Shown here: positions 51,409 through 54,788 of the stretch, piece by piece
Layout of the letters: each line of letters opens with the position of its first letter
Numbering within the stretch: the stretch's first letter is position 1
NCBI GenBank assembly: GCA_036489565.1
Contig: DASXFN010000035.1
Coordinates: 1 to 54,788 of the forward strand
Reading direction: 5' to 3'
From: JAICKN01 sp036489565
GTDB lineage: Bacteria > Acidobacteriota > Terriglobia > Terriglobales > Acidobacteriaceae
DNA length: 54,788 nt
Notes under the pieces: generated by a model
The model's database searches: none
The model's input: only the letters and a program-made list of their open reading frames with translations
What the model was told of the DNA's origin: nothing
Position numbers and translations under genes: made by a program

Positions 51409-53631
51409 ATGCCACGCATCCCCATTTTCAAGCTCGGAGGCTCGACGGAGGAGCCGCTACCTCCTAAATTGAGCACCTACAACCCTTATTTGATCCTGGA
51501 GGGGTTGCAGTTGGGCGTGGACAACTTACGCCACGATGTTCACCTGAGCCCGCGATTCGTAGAACAGATGAGGCAGCAGCTTGCCCGGCTGGTGATATTG
51601 CACGGAAATGTGGGTGGCCTGCTGGCGGCAGAGGTATCTGATCTTCCTTCGGGACAGCAGTTTGTAGGAAGTGGGCCAGCGAAGAGCCGTGCCAAGCCGA
51701 AGACGGAACCTTCCGATCTGAAGCCTCTTTTGGCCTCGCTGCTTATCGCCATTCTTAATCGCGCAAAGAGTTCCAAAAATCTTACGATTGACGTACTTGG
51801 CCGGTTGGCAGTGTTGAAGTTTCTACGCGTGGAACTGAACGCGCAGTTTGGGCAGATATTAGAACGTTGCCGTATGACGCTTAAGAATTATGAAGGCGTC
51901 CGACAAAGCAAAGGGCACGAGTATCGCGAGGCGGTGGCAGCCTTTCAGGTGGCGAAGCGGATCATTCTTCGCAAAGCAGGGCTGGAGCTGTTCCACACCT
52001 TGCGCGAAATAGAAAAGGAAAGCCTGACGCGAATGCGGCAATCGCTGTTCGGCACGCGTTCGGATGTGGAATACAAGTTGTTTCTCAACCTGCTTGTATT
52101 CACCGAAGACGGGCGCGACCCGTACTTTAACGCCGAGCATTACATCATGCTGGGTAACTTCGACCACGATCCCAACCGTTATGGAAACGTACAGCGTCTC
52201 GCAGCGCAGTTTCTTCGTTCCTTAAATTTGCGGGAAGACGACGAAAATACTGTTAATGGCTGGCTCAGCGTTCCGGAAAATGCGTATCAGTTGGTAGGAC
52301 AGGGAACTCCCGATGAGTTGACGCATGAAGGGCGCAGCCAATGGGCGCGGCTTGAGGCGTGGGTCGAGATGCTGGACCGTGAAAACGTGCTCGAGCACGT
52401 GATCGCTTCCTACGAAGTAGTGCCGCTGTTGGCTGAGTATTCGCCGCGCATTCACATTCAGCAATTGAAGAACGCGATTATTTCGCGGGAAGAGCGCGAC
52501 CGCGTGGAGAAGCTGATTCAGGAGCACGGCAGGCTTTCGATGGAGAGTCTACGCAATGCTGTGTCGCGCGCCGCGAATTGTTCAGGAGCGGCGCGGGCCA
52601 AGATCGCGGCGCGTTTTTTCTATGATTTCCTTCGTTATCACCGCGACTTGCGGCGCCTGGAAGTGGTAAATGAAGCGCTGGACAGCGTCAACCTGATTGC
52701 CACGGAAAAGATGCGCGAGCTTTCTTCCATGAATGGAACTCTGTATGCGTTCCTGTTGGAAGAGGAACAGAAGCCCGCGGAAGCCGCGGTTTCCGGACAC
52801 GTGATTTTAAAGGCCGACGTCCGCGATTCCACGAAACTCACGCGCTCATTGTTGGAGCGCGGGCTGAATCCAGCCTCTTACTTCAGTCTGAATTTTTACG
52901 AGCCGGTCAACAAGCTGCTGGCGAAGTACGGCGCGAGCAAAGTTTTTCTGGAAGGCGACGCCATCATTCTTACTTTGCTGGAGAATGAAGGCGAATCAAG
53001 TTTGTCGGTGGGCCGCACTTGCGTGCTGGCGAGAGAAATTATCGCGATTGTGCGGGGGTATAACGAGTTATTGCAACGAGCGGGCCTGCCTTCACTGGAG
53101 TTGGGAATCGGCATTTCGTATCAGAATTCTGCTCCTATGTATTTGTTGGATGGTGAGCAGCGGATCATGATTTCGGATGCGTTGAATGAAAGTGACCGCT
53201 TGTCGTCCTGCAATAAACGCATGCGCAAGCCGGTTGAGGCTTTGTCGAGTCCATTCAATGTTTACTCTTTTCAAACCATCAGCGATGGCGACGCGGCGGA
53301 GAGCCCTGACGATTTCATCATGAAGTACAATCTGAACGGCATTCGCATGAGTGAAGCCGCTTTCCGGCGGCTGCAACAGGAAATTTCTTTGGAGCCCTGC
53401 AAGCTGAAGCTTCCCCGTTTGTGGGGAAGCGAGGATTTTACTTTGCTGTATGGGCTGGTGCCGCTGGGAAATGGGATTTTTCATCAGATCATTGTGCGCG
53501 AAAGCCGCATGCCGCAAATTGATCCGCGCGACTTTTCCTTGGATCATTGGACAGAACGGTCCTACTACGAAGTGTGTTCGAATCCCGCGATATATGCCGC
53601 GCTGGAAAGCAAAGCAAATACAGGAAAGTAG
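51409..53631 (+). CDS. Class III adenylate/guanylate cyclase-like protein with long N-terminal helical region
   Basis: Cytoplasmic protein of 740 aa. The first about 450 residues are helical with no family recognised (LARLVILHGNVGGLLAAEV, then repeated Leu/Arg-rich helices). Residues about 460-600 look like a class III cyclase homology domain: VILKADVRDSTKLTRSLLE (first metal Asp in AxVR-S pattern), KVFLEGDAIILTLLE (second Asp), and GIGISYQNSAPM. The conserved transition-state Arg/Asn positions cannot be confirmed; SDALNESDRLSSCNKRMRK contains plausible candidates. The final section carries a DFIMKYNLNGIRM domain of unknown role. It is convergent with the CpaE gene, with 2 bp between stops. 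ATG 51409 has no strong Shine-Dalgarno. Confidence 0.72.
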   Translation: MPRIPIFKLGGSTEEPLPPKLSTYNPYLILEGLQLGVDNLRHDVHLSPRFVEQMRQQLARLVILHGNVGGLLAAEVSDLPSGQQFVGSGPAKSRAKPKTEPSDLKPLLASLLIAILNRAKSSKNLTIDVLGRLAVLKFLRVELNAQFGQILERCRMTLKNYEGVRQSKGHEYREAVAAFQVAKRIILRKAGLELFHTLREIEKESLTRMRQSLFGTRSDVEYKLFLNLLVFTEDGRDPYFNAEHYIMLGNFDHDPNRYGNVQRLAAQFLRSLNLREDDENTVNGWLSVPENAYQLVGQGTPDELTHEGRSQWARLEAWVEMLDRENVLEHVIASYEVVPLLAEYSPRIHIQQLKNAIISREERDRVEKLIQEHGRLSMESLRNAVSRAANCSGAARAKIAARFFYDFLRYHRDLRRLEVVNEALDSVNLIATEKMRELSSMNGTLYAFLLEEEQKPAEAAVSGHVILKADVRDSTKLTRSLLERGLNPASYFSLNFYEPVNKLLAKYGASKVFLEGDAIILTLLENEGESSLSVGRTCVLAREIIAIVRGYNELLQRAGLPSLELGIGISYQNSAPMYLLDGEQRIMISDALNESDRLSSCNKRMRKPVEALSSPFNVYSFQTISDGDAAESPDDFIMKYNLNGIRMSEAAFRRLQQEISLEPCKLKLPRLWGSEDFTLLYGLVPLGNGIFHQIIVRESRMPQIDPRDFSLDHWTERSYYEVCSNPAIYAALESKANTGK

Positions 53632-53633
53632 AA

Positions 53634-54788
53634 TTAGCGCTCGGCGCGCAGCGGTGACAACAGGCGTCCGGCGCCTTTGGTGGTTTGCGGAGTGAGGGCC
53701 AATCCGCCTTCGGCGTTCGAGGCTGCTCCAGCCAAAGCCGCGGCCAGGCCGCGATAAGAGCGGCCAATTTCCTGATTATCATGCAATGCCACTGGAACAC
53801 CCTTATCAATGGCGGGAGCGATTGCCTGGAAATTGTTGGGAATCTTCCACAGAAGCTTCGTATCGGTGGATCTTTCGACGTCCTCATCGCTAAAGCCGGG
53901 GATTTTTTTGTAGCGATTCAGGACCAAGCGGACCTTTTCTTGTCCGCCTTCTTCCAAAAATGTGTGCATACGTCCGGCGCTCCACAAAGAAACCACATCC
54001 GTTTGCGCCACGATCAGCATGGCACTGGAAAGATCGCATAACATGCGCGCCGTCTGGTCCACGCGGTTGGAGCAATCCACCACGACATAGCGGAAGTGAA
54101 TAACCAGTAGATCGAAGAGCCGGGCGAGTTCCGCAGCGGCGGGGACCGCGGCCAACGGCTGCTGTGAGCCTGCAAGCAAACGCAGTCCGCCTTTGCATTC
54201 GGTCATTAAGCCATCGAGCAATGAAGCATCCATGCGATGAAGATTCTGGAGGGCATCAGGAAGTCCAAAAGTGGGGCGCGCATTCAAATGAAGCGCCGCA
54301 TGGCCCAAAGGAGCAAAATCGACCAGCAGGACGTTGCCGTGCAACTCCTGTAATGAAATGGCTGTGTTCACGGCCACCGTGGTTGCGCCCGCGCCGCCTT
54401 TCGCGTTTGTGAAGGTAAATACCCGTGCGCGGCCTGAGCCAGCGCGAGCTTTATTGCGGGCAGTTGTGTAGCGGGCAAACGCTTCTGCGATAGCTTCCGT
54501 GGTGGCGTTCCGGTCCAGATACTCGCGAGCGCCGGCGCGCATGACGGAAACGATGGTCGCCGGGTTCGTCATTTCGCCGGAGGCGAAAATCACGGCATCA
54601 GAAGTTGTGGCATGAATTAACTCAATCGCGGAGATCGCCCGTTGCGGATGGTTCGGGTCAATATCAATTAAAACCACGTCAGAATGCACATCCTGAATTT
54701 GCCGCAAAATGGAATCGGTCGCAGAGGAAGGGACTGCGCCATGGCTGAAGACGGTGCGGCTCAACTGCACGCTATCCAACCGGTTTTG
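53634..54788 (-). CDS. CpaE-like pilus-assembly ATPase (cut by right window edge)
   Basis: MinD/ParA-type ATPase of the Flp (Tad) pilus group. The frame runs open through the last base of the window, reading QNRLDSVQLS, so the TTG at 54779 is an internal Leu and the true start lies outside. The N-terminal visible part is a degenerate receiver-like domain (VVLIDIDPNHPQRAISAIEL, then MRAGAREYLDRNATTEAI). The ATPase part has the deviant Walker A TNAKGGAGATTVAVNTA, LLVDFAPLGHAALHL and YVVVDCSNRVDQTA, and ends with a Gly/Ala-rich tail. CpaE positions Tad machinery or works as a polar scaffold. Other tad genes, if present, lie to the right. Confidence 0.85.
   Translation of the reverse strand, partial: QNRLDSVQLSRTVFSHGAVPSSATDSILRQIQDVHSDVVLIDIDPNHPQRAISAIELIHATTSDAVIFASGEMTNPATIVSVMRAGAREYLDRNATTEAIAEAFARYTTARNKARAGSGRARVFTFTNAKGGAGATTVAVNTAISLQELHGNVLLVDFAPLGHAALHLNARPTFGLPDALQNLHRMDASLLDGLMTECKGGLRLLAGSQQPLAAVPAAAELARLFDLLVIHFRYVVVDCSNRVDQTARMLCDLSSAMLIVAQTDVVSLWSAGRMHTFLEEGGQEKVRLVLNRYKKIPGFSDEDVERSTDTKLLWKIPNNFQAIAPAIDKGVPVALHDNQEIGRSYRGLAAALAGAASNAEGGLALTPQTTKGAGRLLSPLRAER

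Noticed and set aside
53634..54779. CpaE gene starting at TTG 54779 inside the window.
   Set aside because: The frame is open to the last base (QNRL before the Leu), and the receiver-like N-terminal domain would be incomplete, so the gene continues beyond the edge.

Overview
The window looks like a chromosomal segment of a soil-type Acidobacteriota (Terriglobia / Koribacter-like). The evidence is the moderate-to-high GC, the Oar-like TonB receptor with a carboxypeptidase-regulatory plug (1124 aa), the large set of secreted plant-polysaccharide enzymes, the class II ribonucleotide reductase, the F420 genes, the extended Hfq, and intergenic mosaics of short palindromes. This assignment is inference from gene content; no rRNA or tRNA gene is visible.

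Region 1 (1-20.5 kb) is a polysaccharide-utilisation block made almost entirely of exported enzymes: a type B carboxylesterase (cut by the left edge), a secreted beta-sandwich protein, a GH43 endo-arabinanase, two tandem GH51 alpha-L-arabinofuranosidases, a Tat-exported GH127 beta-L-arabinofuranosidase on the other strand, a CE1-type esterase, a GH3 with a PA14 insert, a tannase/feruloyl esterase, a sialate-O-acetylesterase-type acetylesterase and a GH95. Together they would strip arabinose, fucose/galactose, xylose/glucose, acetyl and feruloyl groups from arabinan, arabinoxylan or extensin-like material. No SusCD pair, ABC transporter or regulator lies inside the block. Two near-identical LacI-type palindromes (3461-3478 and 10388-10405) precede the GH51 pair and the esterase/GH3 run.

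Region 2 (20.5-29.2 kb) is an accessory stretch. Every intergenic gap except the joints of one compact operon is filled with mosaics of short palindromic repeats. Between them sit a PD-(D/E)XK nuclease, a TonB-C domain protein, a DUF5996 protein, an unknown small protein, and a translationally coupled three-gene operon (Fe-S uracil-DNA glycosylase-like, two-TM protein, ASCH-GNAT-GNAT fusion). That operon is the best candidate for an undescribed system. The B12-dependent ribonucleotide reductase nrdJ (29.2-32.2 kb) carries one of the same palindromes inside its reading frame.

Region 3 (32.5-34.4 kb) has two small unknown genes and a YHS-domain mini-protein. A consensus sigma70 promoter at 33261-33289 drives a ~290-nt leader with several strong hairpins, the last abutting the Shine-Dalgarno of the downstream gene.

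Region 4 (34.4-41.5 kb) is a nearly complete coenzyme F420 locus on the minus strand: cofG, cofD, a DUF6438 protein, cofC, cofE, cofH and npdG, with trmO upstream. Region 5 (41.5-54.8 kb) is a mixed housekeeping and signalling stretch: a periplasmic-binding-protein-fold protein without a signal peptide, hfq, a membrane-anchored unknown protein, a ParDE/RelE-type toxin-antitoxin pair, dcd, an HU/IHF protein, a site-2 protease, the TonB receptor with a clear terminator, a class III cyclase-like protein, and a CpaE-like pilus ATPase cut by the right edge.
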